Shown here piece by piece: positions 17,365 to 26,151 of a DNA stretch of 54,280 bases; the first letter of the stretch is position 1, and every line of letters starts with the position of its first letter. Position numbers and translations under genes: made by a program. Source of the stretch: Niabella sp. (GTDB taxonomy: Bacteria > Bacteroidota > Bacteroidia > Chitinophagales > Chitinophagaceae); the NCBI GenBank assembly GCA_027493055.1, contig JAPUDO010000092.1:1-54280 (forward strand), read 5' to 3'. A model generated the notes under the pieces. It searched no databases, had not been told where the DNA came from, and saw only the letters and a program-made list of their open reading frames with translations.

Positions 17365-18591
17365 CTACTCAACATCCCATTGCGGGCGCGCAGGCAGCCA
17401 GGGCATTACCGGAACTTTAGCCGGAAGGCTGTAATAGTTATTCCTTAAAGAATCGTTCCAGCCATTGGGGTTGCTTTTGAATATCTTACTGCTGTAATAT
17501 ACGCTGCCTTCTATACCGGGCGTAAACCTTGCAATTTTTATCTGGTCAGGGAGCTGGCTGGGCTTTTTCCAGTTAGCATTGTTCTCTAATGCCCTGTAAA
17601 TACCATGGCCAATGTAAACGTGCCTTCCAAAGCTGTGGGCGGCCCACCAGCTCACCATTTTTTCGTAGGCGATCAGCGGGTCATTTATTTCGCGGTATAA
17701 TTGCGGCGTCACATAATCTATCCAGCCTTTGCGCATCCAAAGCAGGATATCGGCATACAGATCATCATAATTGGTAATCCCTGCGCGGCTATCGCTCCCC
17801 TGGCTATCATCTTTTAAATTACGCCAAACGCTGAAGGGGCTGATCCCGAACTTTACGTAAGGCTTGGTTTGCTTTATGGCGATATTGATATTTTTAATGA
17901 TAGAATCCACATTGCTGCGGCGCCAGTCCCCCTTACTCAAAGTGGTTCCGGAGCGTTGGTAAGCATAGTCGTCAGGGAAGGTTTTCCCGGCTACTGGGTA
18001 AGGATAAAAATAATCGTCCATGTGTATGGCATCTACATCATATCTTCTTACAATATCTTTTATTACATTGATCACGAACTGTTGCACCTGTACATTGGAA
18101 GGATTAAAATAACGGGTAGTGCCATAGGTAAGATACCAGTCGGGGTTTTTCCTGATATTATTATCTGAAGATATGGAAGATTTTCCCACTGTAAACTCCG
18201 CCCGGTAAGGATTGAGCCAGGCGTGAAATTCCATGCCCCGTTTGTGAGCTTCCTGTATCATAAAAGCCAGGGGGTCATAAAAAGGGGCCGGTGCCCGTCC
18301 CTGCGTGCCTGTCAGCCATTGGCTCCAGGGCTCGTAAGGTGATGGATAAAAGGCATCGCCACTGGGGCGCACCTGTACTATTACAGCGTTCAGGCCATTG
18401 CGCTGGTGCAAATCCAGCTGGCGGATATATTCCGCTTTTTGCGTTTCCACACTGGCATTTTGCGGGGGCCAGTCAATATTCATTACTGTAGCGATCCACA
18501 CGCCGCGAAACTCGTACCGGGGTTGCGCCTCAGTAAAACGGATAATACTTAGAAAACCGAAAACGAAAAACAGGGCTTTTATCTTTTGCAT
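17365..18591 (-). CDS. Secreted GHL10 / family-10-like glycosyl hydrolase
   Basis: 408 residues from ATG at 18591, giving a signal peptide (KIKALFFVFGFLSIIRFTEA). FRGVWIATVMNIDWPP at the mature N-terminus is diagnostic of GHL10 (DUF187) putative glycoside hydrolases. Further family segments are FHAWLNPYRA, DAIHMDDYFYPYP and FGISPFSVWRN. It acts outside the cytoplasm, probably on glycans or cell-wall sugar chains; the substrate is not established. Confidence 0.9.
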   Translation of the reverse strand: MQKIKALFFVFGFLSIIRFTEAQPRYEFRGVWIATVMNIDWPPQNASVETQKAEYIRQLDLHQRNGLNAVIVQVRPSGDAFYPSPYEPWSQWLTGTQGRAPAPFYDPLAFMIQEAHKRGMEFHAWLNPYRAEFTVGKSSISSDNNIRKNPDWYLTYGTTRYFNPSNVQVQQFVINVIKDIVRRYDVDAIHMDDYFYPYPVAGKTFPDDYAYQRSGTTLSKGDWRRSNVDSIIKNINIAIKQTKPYVKFGISPFSVWRNLKDDSQGSDSRAGITNYDDLYADILLWMRKGWIDYVTPQLYREINDPLIAYEKMVSWWAAHSFGRHVYIGHGIYRALENNANWKKPSQLPDQIKIARFTPGIEGSVYYSSKIFKSNPNGWNDSLRNNYYSLPAKVPVMPWLPARPQWDVE

Positions 18592-18623
18592 AACCGCAAA
18601 AATAGCCAAGTTGTAGTAACGGG

Positions 18624-19079
18624 TCAGACTTTTGAGTGCATTTTATCCAAAAGATCACTTACCAAAGCAGCTTCGGCTTCCGTGATATTACCCAGATGCG
18701 CTGCTATTTGCTGGTCTATTTCATCCAGTTTTTTCAGCAGGCGCAGTCCTTTTAGCGTGATACGCACTTCTACCAGGCGATTGTCTATCTTACTGGTTTG
18801 TTTAGTGACCAGCTCTTTGATCAGCAACCTGTCTACAATACGGCTGGTATCGCTCATTTTATCAATCATACGTTCCCTTATCTGCAGGGTGGAAAGCGGG
18901 GCCGGGCGGCTCCCTCTGAGTATGCGCAGGATATTATACTGCTGCATGGTAAGTCCCTGCTCGCTAAAACGCTTCTTCAAAAAACCTTCCAGCCACCGGT
19001 TGCTGTAAATAAGGTTAAAAGCTAATTTTTCATAAGCGCTGTCAAACCGGCTTTGTTTCATTTCATCTTCAATAGTCAT
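18624..19079 (-). CDS. MarR-family transcriptional regulator
   Basis: 151 residues with the winged-helix core LTMQQYNILRILRG, LSTLQIRERM, SDTSRIVDRLLIKELV and NRLVEVRITLKGLRLL, as in MarR. It is divergent from the aldo/keto reductase at 19225 across 145 bases, so it may regulate that gene or itself. No palindromic operator stands out by eye. Confidence 0.88.
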   Translation of the reverse strand: MTIEDEMKQSRFDSAYEKLAFNLIYSNRWLEGFLKKRFSEQGLTMQQYNILRILRGSRPAPLSTLQIRERMIDKMSDTSRIVDRLLIKELVTKQTSKIDNRLVEVRITLKGLRLLKKLDEIDQQIAAHLGNITEAEAALVSDLLDKMHSKV

Positions 19080-19224
19080 AGGTACTACGTTTCAAAATTT
19101 TAGAGGTACAAAAATCAGTAACACCGAAATAAATATAATAAAATTTAATATTTTATCCAATGCCGCTCTCAATATTTTAAAAAGCATTATTGTAAAGCAA
19201 AAGCAGATGCTATACATTTACCTG

Positions 19225-20112
19225 ATGGAATATAAAATTATCGGTAAATCAAACCTGAAGACTTCGGAGATCGGGTTTGGATGTATGTCTTTATTAAAAG
19301 CACCGGAACCTGAAGCCGGAGCTTTAATACAACGGGCAATAGAAGCGGGCATCAATTATTTCGATACCGCCGATCTGTATGATAAAGGGGAGAACGAGAT
19401 ATTGGTTGGTAAATTGCTGAAACCAGTAAGAAATAAGATCATATTGGCTACTAAGGTGGGTAATCAATGGCGCGAAGATGGCAGTGGCTGGGACTGGAAC
19501 CCGAGAAAGGGCTACATCCTGCAAGCCGTGGATAAAAGTCTTCAAAGATTGCAAACAGACTATATAGACCTGTACCAGCTACACGGGGGAACTATCGACG
19601 ATCCCGTAGAAGAGACTATTGAGGCCTTTGAGCAACTGGTGCAGCAGGGTAAAATAAGGTACTATGGCATATCCAGTATAAGGCCAAATGTGATCCGTAA
19701 ATATGTTGAGCTTTCGGATATTCAGAGTGTAATGATGCAGTACAGTCTTTTAGACCGCCGTCCCGAAGAAGAAATGCTGAAATACCTGCATCAGCACCGT
19801 ATCAGTGTGCTGGCAAGAGGGGTGCTGGCGCAGGGGCTGTTGATCAATAAGCCGGCAAAAGACTACCTGGGCCATAGTTCCGGCGAAGTGTTGCAATTAC
19901 AGCAGGCGCTGTCGCAGGAAAAGAGCAGCGCCTCAGCTTTGTCCATACATTATGTGCTAAGGAATGCAGCCACTGCCGGTGCCGTTATAGGTTTCCGCAG
20001 CCTGCAGCAGTTGGAAGACGTTTTGGCAGCTTATAATGCGAAGCCGGGCGATGAGGCGCTGGAACATCTTGCGCAGCTAATTTTTCCTAATAAATACACC
20101 GATCACCGGTAA
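19225..20112 (+). CDS. Aldo/keto reductase
   Basis: 295 residues starting at ATG 19225 (MEYKIIGKSNLKTSEIGFGC). AKR catalytic residues appear as Asp/Tyr in DTADLYDKGENE, Lys in ATKVGN and His in YQLHGG. Cytosolic NADPH-dependent carbonyl reductase by family. It is the last chromosomal gene before tRNA-Asn and the inserted element. Confidence 0.9.
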   Translation: MEYKIIGKSNLKTSEIGFGCMSLLKAPEPEAGALIQRAIEAGINYFDTADLYDKGENEILVGKLLKPVRNKIILATKVGNQWREDGSGWDWNPRKGYILQAVDKSLQRLQTDYIDLYQLHGGTIDDPVEETIEAFEQLVQQGKIRYYGISSIRPNVIRKYVELSDIQSVMMQYSLLDRRPEEEMLKYLHQHRISVLARGVLAQGLLINKPAKDYLGHSSGEVLQLQQALSQEKSSASALSIHYVLRNAATAGAVIGFRSLQQLEDVLAAYNAKPGDEALEHLAQLIFPNKYTDHR

Positions 20113-20151
20113 ATTTTTTTTGAAAGCATGTTTTAATAAACCAAAATCCCT

Positions 20152-20159
20152 TATTTTTG
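20152..20159 (+). promoter_or_regulatory. -7 box of tRNA-Asn
   Basis: TATTTTTG matches the Bacteroidota -7 consensus TAnnTTTG and lies 21 bases before the tRNA. No clear -33 TTTG at the usual spacing. Confidence 0.5.
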
Positions 20160-20180
20160 CTGCCCCGAAAGGGAAGGTAT

Positions 20181-20254
20181 TCCTCCTTAGCTCAGTTGGT
20201 TAGAGCATCTGACTGTTAATCAGAGGGTCGCTGGTTCAAGTCCAGCAGGGGGAG
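20181..20254 (+). tRNA. tRNA-Asn(GTT), integration site of the element
   Basis: The acceptor stem TCCTCCT (20181-20187) pairs with AGGGGGA (20247-20253). The anticodon stem is TCTGA/TCAGA with loop CTGTTAA, anticodon GTT. The T-stem GCTGG/CCAGC surrounds TTCAAGT. The gene is intact, but its 3' half from the anticodon loop onward recurs at 41999, so that half has probably been supplied by the inserted element. Confidence 0.97.
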
Positions 20255-20258
20255 CTGA
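20213..20258 (+). repeat. Left attachment site (tRNA-Asn 3' half)
   Basis: 46 bases beginning CTGTTAATCAGAGGG, aligned to 41999-42044 with five mismatches. The identical 15-base block at the start covers the anticodon loop and is the likely crossover core. Confidence 0.85.
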
Positions 20259-20274
20259 TAATCAACAACTTACA

Positions 20275-20298
20275 AAGTCGCCAATGGCGACTTTTTCA
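20275..20298 (+). terminator. Rho-independent terminator after tRNA-Asn
   Basis: AAGTCGCC pairs with GGCGACTT around AAT and is followed by a T-run, 20 bases after the tRNA. Confidence 0.85.
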
Positions 20299-20300
20299 TT

Positions 20301-20319
20301 TTTGCCAGTAATTTGCCAG
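20301..20319 (+). repeat. Candidate integrase arm-type site, left
   Basis: TTTGCCAGTAATTTGCCAG contains two TTTGCCAG units three bases apart and is repeated exactly at 41851-41869 near the other end of the element. Confidence 0.65.
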
Positions 20320-20528
20320 TAGCTAAGGCAACCTTGAAACAAAGAGCGGTTTACTGTATAAAGTTACTTTAATTTATGTTAACTGTATCATTCTTTATAA
20401 CAAGGGGCCTTGAGAATGTACAATTGGATTAAACAAGGTCAGTAAAGTTCTGTTTGCAATGAGCTTGCCAGGAAAACATAAGAAATCAGAATTATTTACA
20501 ATAACCAATCAATAAAGCTAATACCAAC

Positions 20529-21425
20529 TCAATTCAAATTCCTGTATTCATTCGGTGTTATACCCACTTTTTGTTTAAAAAGACGCGTAAAATGTTGCTG
20601 GTATTTAAACCCTAATTGATAAGATATTTCGCTGATTGATTTGCCTGAATCAAACATCCTCAATTTAGCCTCCTCAATCAACCTCGATTGTATATAGTCC
20701 AGGGCTGTATTGCCAGTTTCTTTTTTGATAAGATCACCGAAGTAATTCGGAGAAAGGTGTAATTGCTCCGCACACCAGGTTACGCTGGGCAAACCTAATT
20801 CCTGAGCCTTATTGGACTGAAAGTAGTCACTAAGCAAGTTTTCAAACCTCGTCAATACATCTTTATTGGCGTGGCTGCGGGTAATGAACTGGCGGTCATA
20901 AAAGCGCATGCAGTAGTTCAGCAGCAGTTCAATATTAGAAACAATAAGTGTTTTACTATGCTTGTCAATATTCTGGTCTATTTCGGAAGCAATCTTTTGA
21001 AAGCATTCCACAATGGTCTTACGCTCTTTTTTTGACAAATGCAACGCTTCGTTCACTTCATAAGAAAAGAACGAATACTCTTTGATAGTTTTTGCCAGGT
21101 GCGTTCCTGTGATCAGATCAGGATGAAAAAGCAAGCCATAGCCGGATGGATTTTCATTAACACTATGATTGTCGATGCCATATACCTGTCCGGGAGATAC
21201 AAATACAAGCGTTCCGTCCTCATAATCATAAGGCTTGCCGCCATATATGATATCACCGCATTTGGCGTCCTTTAAAAAGACGGCGTAAATGCCCATATAC
21301 CTCCTGAAGTTCCTGACGTAGGGAAGCTCACTGAAATTAACCACGCTCACTAAAGGATGCAGCGTATCCACCCCGGCATAATCATTATAATGCTTTACGG
21401 TATCAATTCTGTCAAACTGTTCCAT
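20529..21425 (-). CDS. AraC-family transcriptional regulator
   Basis: 298 residues. The C-terminal AraC DNA-binding domain is clear: LHLSPNYFGDLIKKETG (first HTH) and ISEISYQLGFKYQQHFTRLF then PNEYRN (second HTH). The N-terminal cupin-like sensing domain includes DGTLVFVSPGQVYGID. It is transcribed away from the cargo genes at 21646-27207 and is the obvious candidate to regulate them. Confidence 0.92.
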   Translation of the reverse strand: MEQFDRIDTVKHYNDYAGVDTLHPLVSVVNFSELPYVRNFRRYMGIYAVFLKDAKCGDIIYGGKPYDYEDGTLVFVSPGQVYGIDNHSVNENPSGYGLLFHPDLITGTHLAKTIKEYSFFSYEVNEALHLSKKERKTIVECFQKIASEIDQNIDKHSKTLIVSNIELLLNYCMRFYDRQFITRSHANKDVLTRFENLLSDYFQSNKAQELGLPSVTWCAEQLHLSPNYFGDLIKKETGNTALDYIQSRLIEEAKLRMFDSGKSISEISYQLGFKYQQHFTRLFKQKVGITPNEYRNLN

Positions 21426-21444
21426 AACCTAAACTTTTATAGTA

Positions 21445-21452
21445 CAAATGTA
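21445..21452 (-). promoter_or_regulatory. -7 box of the AraC regulator
   Basis: TACATTTG on the minus strand matches TAnnTTTG and sits 20 bases upstream of the start codon. Confidence 0.5.
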
Positions 21453-21645
21453 GCAATCCCGTTTCCCTGAACGATATGATGAATGCAAAATCGGTAAAAG
21501 TGGTAAATAAATCTGTGTTCTGTGTAAATAGCCTGCCAGATAAGCTTACGAAATTTGCAGAAAATAATTACAACAGGCAACATGACAAACGAAAAAGACA
21601 TTTTTGAAAGGCTGAGAAACGCCGGGTGATCCGCAAGCCTATAAA

Positions 21646-22131
21646 ATGCGGGAGGCTTCTTATGCTACGAAAAAATTGCTCATCCAGATGAATAATTCGG
21701 ACGACCCCGCCGAAATAAATCATCTGTTAAGTCAAATCACCGGTTCGGAGGTTGACGAAAGTGTTGCAGTGTTTACCCCATTGTACATTAATTACGGAAA
21801 GCATACCAAAATCGGCAGGAATGTATTTATCAATTTCGATTGCACTTTTTTGGATCTGGGAGGCATTACGATTGAAGACGGCGTACTGATAGCACCCAAA
21901 GTTAATCTGTTATCTGAGGGACATCCAACATTCCCTGAAACCCGGCACTCACTTGTTCCCGGACATATCCACATCAAAAAGAACGCATGGATCGGAGCAA
22001 ATGCAACCATACTGCCCGGCGTAACCATTGGTGAGAACGCCATTGTTGCAGCCGGAGCAGTCGTTTCAAAAGATGTTCCTGATAATACCATAGTAGGTGG
22101 TATTCCTGCAAAAATTATTAAAAGTGTATAA
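21646..22131 (+). CDS. Maltose/galactoside O-acetyltransferase-like hexapeptide protein, N-terminus frameshifted
   Basis: The left-handed beta-helix is intact: [40 protein letters not shown] and [15 protein letters not shown]. This fits the acetyl-CoA-dependent sugar O-acetyltransferase family. The natural start appears to be ATG 21582 ([14 protein letters not shown]), but that frame hits TGA at 21627-21629. The sequence then continues in the +1 frame as [19 protein letters not shown] one-base insertion, or reading through GGG-TGA by +1 frameshift, would restore the full protein. Otherwise ATG 21646 gives a shortened form. Confidence 0.75.
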   Translation: MREASYATKKLLIQMNNSDDPAEINHLLSQITGSEVDESVAVFTPLYINYGKHTKIGRNVFINFDCTFLDLGGITIEDGVLIAPKVNLLSEGHPTFPETRHSLVPGHIHIKKNAWIGANATILPGVTIGENAIVAAGAVVSKDVPDNTIVGGIPAKIIKSV

Positions 22132-22145
22132 CAAGTTAAGTAATT

Positions 22146-22628
22146 ATGAAAAGATTTATTTACATCCTGGCTCTTGTTTCTTTTTGTTTGCAGGCGTATG
22201 CCTGTTCTTCTCCAGGTAAGGATATCGTTAAGGAAGAAACACCTGCTCCCAGTAATAATGCCCCAAATACAAAAGATATGAAATTGAAAATAACAATAGG
22301 AGATAAAACCGCTACGGCTGTATTATACGATAATCCCACAGGCCGGGATTTTGCAAAAAGGCTACCGCTGACAGTTAAAATGGACGATTATTCCAACACG
22401 GAAAAAATATTTTATCCGGAGCCTAAACTTTCAACTGAGGGCGCTCCGGAAGGTTTTGATCCGTCCGTTGGCGACCTTACCGTGTATGCGCCGTGGGGAA
22501 ATGTGGCCTTGTTTTACAAAGACTTCGGGTATTCACGAGGATTGGTTTCATTCGGCAAAATCACAAGCGGTATAGAAGCCTTTACGGTTAGTGGCTCTAT
22601 TACCGTAAAATTTGAACAATCACAATAA
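22146..22628 (+). CDS. Cyclophilin-like-fold lipoprotein
   Basis: 160 residues. The N-terminus KRFIYILALVSFCLQAYACSS is a lipoprotein signal. The rest matches the small bacterial cyclophilin-like fold family: KITIGDKTATAVLYDNPTGRDFAKRLPLTVKMDDY-type start, then GDLTVYAPWGNVALFYKDFG and GKITSG. Peptidyl-prolyl isomerase activity is not established for these. It is part of a seven-gene cargo run. Confidence 0.82.
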   Translation: MKRFIYILALVSFCLQAYACSSPGKDIVKEETPAPSNNAPNTKDMKLKITIGDKTATAVLYDNPTGRDFAKRLPLTVKMDDYSNTEKIFYPEPKLSTEGAPEGFDPSVGDLTVYAPWGNVALFYKDFGYSRGLVSFGKITSGIEAFTVSGSITVKFEQSQ

Positions 22629-22639
22629 AATAAATCGGT

Positions 22640-23701
22640 ATGAAAAAATTATCAATAATAATAGCATCAGTTTTGTTCCTGGGGCAGGCCTGCATCCAAA
22701 AACAAAATTCGGACAATCAAAATTCAGATAAGATGAACACAACAGATAGTACAGAACACTACACTTTTGAATTAAGTGATGGCGTTACCCGTCAGAAAGT
22801 ATCCTTTAAAAACCGTTACGGCATTACACTTACAGGCGATTTATATCTTCCGAAAAATCGGGGCAATGAGCCTTTAGCAGCTATTGCCATTAGTGGGCCT
22901 TTCGGAGCTGTAAAAGAGCAGTCTTCAGGATTATATGCCAACCAAATGGCAGAGCGCGGTTTTGCGGCTTTAGCATTTGACCCGTCTTATACAGGTGAGA
23001 GCGGTGGCGAACCTCGTGCCGTTGCGTCTCCGGATATTAATACGGAAGACTTTAGTGCTGCAGTAGATTTTCTCGGTATACAGAAAAACATTGATCGTAA
23101 TAAAATCGGCATTATTGGTATTTGTGGCTGGGCAGGTTTTGCCTTAAACGCTACCGCAGTTGATAAGCGTGTGAAAGCTGTTGCTACTACAAGTATGTAT
23201 GATATGACGAGAGTAATGTCAAAAGGATATAATGATGCTGTTACTTTGGAAGAACGTACCAAAACATTAGAGCAATTAGGCGAGCAACGCTGGAAAGATG
23301 CAGAAGCAGGAACATTCGCTCCGGGAGCAATATTAAATCCTGAAAAACTGAAAGGCGATGAGCCGCAATTTGTAAAAGAATACCACGATTATTACCGTAC
23401 ACCACGAGGATATCACAAACGTTCGCTGAATTCAACGGGCGCCTGGAACGCTACTAATGCATTATCGTTTATGAATATGCCGATTTTAACGTACATCAAA
23501 GAGATTTCACCAAGACCAATGCTTTTAATTGCCGGAGAAAAAGCACATTCACGCTATTTCAGTGAAGATGCCTACAAAGCGGCTAATGAGCCCAAAGAAT
23601 TAATGATAATCCCTAATGCCGTACACACAGACTTGTACGACAAAGTAGATGTTATTCCTTTTGGCAAGTTGGAAACATTCTTTAAAGAGAATTTGAAATA
23701 A
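22640..23701 (+). CDS. Alpha/beta hydrolase lipoprotein (dienelactone-hydrolase-like)
   Basis: 353 residues with a lipobox Cys (SVLFLGQAC). The nucleophile elbow is GICGWAG, with Cys in place of the usual Ser, as in dienelactone hydrolases. The later segments IAGEKAHSRYFSEDA and PNAVHTDLYD supply Asp/His candidates. FDPSYTGESGGEPR is typical of the family found beside cupin and SDR genes in Bacteroidota. Substrate unknown. Confidence 0.83.
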   Translation: MKKLSIIIASVLFLGQACIQKQNSDNQNSDKMNTTDSTEHYTFELSDGVTRQKVSFKNRYGITLTGDLYLPKNRGNEPLAAIAISGPFGAVKEQSSGLYANQMAERGFAALAFDPSYTGESGGEPRAVASPDINTEDFSAAVDFLGIQKNIDRNKIGIIGICGWAGFALNATAVDKRVKAVATTSMYDMTRVMSKGYNDAVTLEERTKTLEQLGEQRWKDAEAGTFAPGAILNPEKLKGDEPQFVKEYHDYYRTPRGYHKRSLNSTGAWNATNALSFMNMPILTYIKEISPRPMLLIAGEKAHSRYFSEDAYKAANEPKELMIIPNAVHTDLYDKVDVIPFGKLETFFKENLK

Positions 23702-23758
23702 AATGACCATAAGCAAGACACAAAATAAATTAAAACAAACCGTTTAAAAATATAGATA

Positions 23759-24604
23759 ATGAATACAAATCAAAAAGTATGGTTCATTACAGGAGCCAAT
23801 AAAGGGATAGGCGCTGCAATCGTAAAAGAAGCATTATCACAGGGCTACAGTGTGGTGGCCGCAGCCCGGAAGAAAGAAGAAGCAGAACAGAATTTAGGCG
23901 CACATTCCAACCTGTTGATTGTCCCGCTTGATATAAACAATGATCAGCAAGTAGATAATGCCGTTAAAGCAACGGTAGAAAAATTCGGTAGAATTGATGT
24001 GTTGATAAATAATGCAGGCTACGGTTTGTTAGGTTATTTTGAGGAAATGTCGGAAGAAAGCATCAGACGACAATTTGAAACCAACGTATTTGGGACGATG
24101 AAAATTACCCGTGCCATTCTGCCTATAATGCGTGAACAAGGAAATGGATTTGTTGTTACGGTTAGTTCTACATCAGGTATCAAAGCCGTAACAGGCGGTT
24201 CAGTTTATAGTGCATCCAAATTTGCTTTAGAGGGCTGGGCGGAAGGGATGAATATTGATATGAAACAATTTGGTATTCGTTTCATGTTGCTTGAACCCGG
24301 TGCATTCCGTACCGATTTTGCAAATGAAAATGCTTCAATGCAAATACCAGACTTGCACCTTGAAGCGTACGAGGAAGCTCGTGAAAATTTGGCAAAAGTA
24401 TTCCGTACTATGAACGGAACACAGACAGGAGATCCTGCCAAGTTAGCCAAAGGACTTATCAAAGTTGTAAATTCCGAAGATGCACCTTTACGTTTGCTTA
24501 TCAGTAAACCTGCAATACCTGCAGTTGAAGCCTATTACAAAAACCGTTTCGCTGAATTTGAAAAATGGCAGGATGTATCTGCGGATAGTGATTTTGAGGA
24601 GTAA
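23759..24604 (+). CDS. Short-chain dehydrogenase/reductase
   Basis: 281 residues with ITGANKGIGAAI, NNAGYGLLGYFEE, a VTVSSTSG serine and the catalytic YSASK, all in classical SDR order. It resembles the oxidoreductases often found in AraC-controlled clusters of Bacteroidota. It lies in the same direction as its neighbours with short gaps, so it is likely operonic. Confidence 0.9.
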   Translation: MNTNQKVWFITGANKGIGAAIVKEALSQGYSVVAAARKKEEAEQNLGAHSNLLIVPLDINNDQQVDNAVKATVEKFGRIDVLINNAGYGLLGYFEEMSEESIRRQFETNVFGTMKITRAILPIMREQGNGFVVTVSSTSGIKAVTGGSVYSASKFALEGWAEGMNIDMKQFGIRFMLLEPGAFRTDFANENASMQIPDLHLEAYEEARENLAKVFRTMNGTQTGDPAKLAKGLIKVVNSEDAPLRLLISKPAIPAVEAYYKNRFAEFEKWQDVSADSDFEE

Positions 24605-24631
24605 ATAAAATAAATGTAATACACGAACATA

Positions 24632-25159
24632 ATGGACACAGGTTTTAAATTGATATCAAAAGTTCTGTTTGCTGGTACTATACTCTTATTTACAGCTTGC
24701 GACAACAATCAAAATCACCACAAAATGAATGATCAAAATAAAGAAGCCATTTTTAAAAGGGGCGAACAACTATCGGCAGATCTTATTACAGGAAAAGCCT
24801 GGCACAATAAGTTGGTAGATGAGGATAGCATTTATACAACCGCCGTTGGTGTTGAAGAATTTGAACCCGGTTCACGTAACGTCTGGCATTCGCACCCAGG
24901 CGGTCAGATTATTATCATTTTAGACGGAGTTGGTTATCACCAGGTAAAAGGAGCGCCTGTACAAGTATTGCGAAAGGGCGAAGTTGCGAAATGCCCACCC
25001 GGTGTATTGCATTGGCACGGAGCTTCAAAGGATAGTAGTGTAACGCAATTGTATATTTTGCCGAATACCGAAAAAGGCCTGGCAGATTGGTCGGACAGGG
25101 TTACTGATGAGGAATATAATAGCTTTGCGGCTTATACCTCTCGTATCTTTGATAAATAA
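24632..25159 (+). CDS. Cupin-domain lipoprotein
   Basis: 175 residues. Lipoprotein signal KVLFAGTILLFTAC, then a single cupin barrel. Metal ligands are visible as WHSHPGGQ in motif 1 and PPGVLHWHG in motif 2. It resembles the (R)-mandelonitrile-lyase-like cupins by eye. The export signal makes it a periplasmic partner of the hydrolase and cyclophilin-like lipoproteins of the same run. Confidence 0.84.
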   Translation: MDTGFKLISKVLFAGTILLFTACDNNQNHHKMNDQNKEAIFKRGEQLSADLITGKAWHNKLVDEDSIYTTAVGVEEFEPGSRNVWHSHPGGQIIIILDGVGYHQVKGAPVQVLRKGEVAKCPPGVLHWHGASKDSSVTQLYILPNTEKGLADWSDRVTDEEYNSFAAYTSRIFDK

Positions 25160-25203
25160 ATGCACTTTCCCGGGAGCATTTAAAATCGCAAACATAACAT
25201 ATT

Positions 25204-26064
25204 GTGGAAGATAACAGGAAGCGACCCACGCGAAGGAAGTTTATCCGGCAAACCATATTTACCGGAGCAGGATTAGTATTTGTAAGTTCATTAGCTTCTA
25301 CTTTATCACAGGCAAAGGATTCAAAGAAAATGGCAAGAATATTTATTACAGGATCTTCGGACGGGTTGGGGTTATTAGCTGCAAAAGTACTTTTAGAACA
25401 AGGCCACCAGGTAGTTTTACACGCACGCAATACCAAACGTAAAGCAGACACATTAAAAAAGGTGCAGGGAGCAGAAGCGGTTTTGATAGGCGACCTTTCA
25501 AGCTTAGAGGAAACAAAAGCACTTGCAGGTGAAGTAAATAAATTGGGGACGTTTGATGCTGTAATTCACAATGCAGGCGTTTACCAGGCCCCGGCAGAAC
25601 AGATTTTTTCGGTTAATGTATTAGCCCCTTATATCCTTACCTGCCTTATTCAAAAGCCCCAACGGCTGATTTACCTTACTTCGGACATGCACCTGCAGGG
25701 CCGGCCAAAACTCGAATATTTCAAAAGTGATATACAACAGATCAACTATTCTGACAGCAAGCTACACGTTCTGATGCTCTGCAAAGCCGTTGCCCGGAAA
25801 TGGAAAAATGTATATTCCAATAGTGTTAATCCGGGGTGGGTTCCTACAAAAATGGGCGGAGTTAATGCACCTGATGACCTGCAAAAAGGATATGAAACAC
25901 AGGTGTGGCTTGCTACAAGTAATGAGGAGCAGGCTAAAGTTAGCGGCCACTATTTTTATCATCAGAAAGTAGGGCGTTCTAATTCCGATGCGGACAATGT
26001 TTCGTTACAGGAAAAATTTATGGCATTATGCAGGGAAATTACAGGGGTTGCATTTCCGCAATAG
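25204..26064 (+). CDS. SDR-fold protein with twin-arginine export signal
   Basis: 286 residues from GTG 25204. The N-terminus TRRKFIRQTIFTGAGLVFVS is a twin-arginine (Tat) signal. The SDR domain follows from IFITGSSDGLGLLAA with VIHNAGVY, a YLTSD serine region and SDSK replacing the classical YxxxK, so the catalytic Tyr is not in the usual place (NYSDSK). An internal ATG at 25330 would give a cytosolic form. Tat export suits a cofactor-loaded oxidoreductase. Confidence 0.8.
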   Translation: MEDNRKRPTRRKFIRQTIFTGAGLVFVSSLASTLSQAKDSKKMARIFITGSSDGLGLLAAKVLLEQGHQVVLHARNTKRKADTLKKVQGAEAVLIGDLSSLEETKALAGEVNKLGTFDAVIHNAGVYQAPAEQIFSVNVLAPYILTCLIQKPQRLIYLTSDMHLQGRPKLEYFKSDIQQINYSDSKLHVLMLCKAVARKWKNVYSNSVNPGWVPTKMGGVNAPDDLQKGYETQVWLATSNEEQAKVSGHYFYHQKVGRSNSDADNVSLQEKFMALCREITGVAFPQ

Positions 26065-26151
26065 CATCTTTAACGGAAAAATACGTGACGAGAACCTATA
26101 CAGGTGTTTTGCCAATTTACAGGAAAGAAATAAATTTTAATTTTTAAAACT

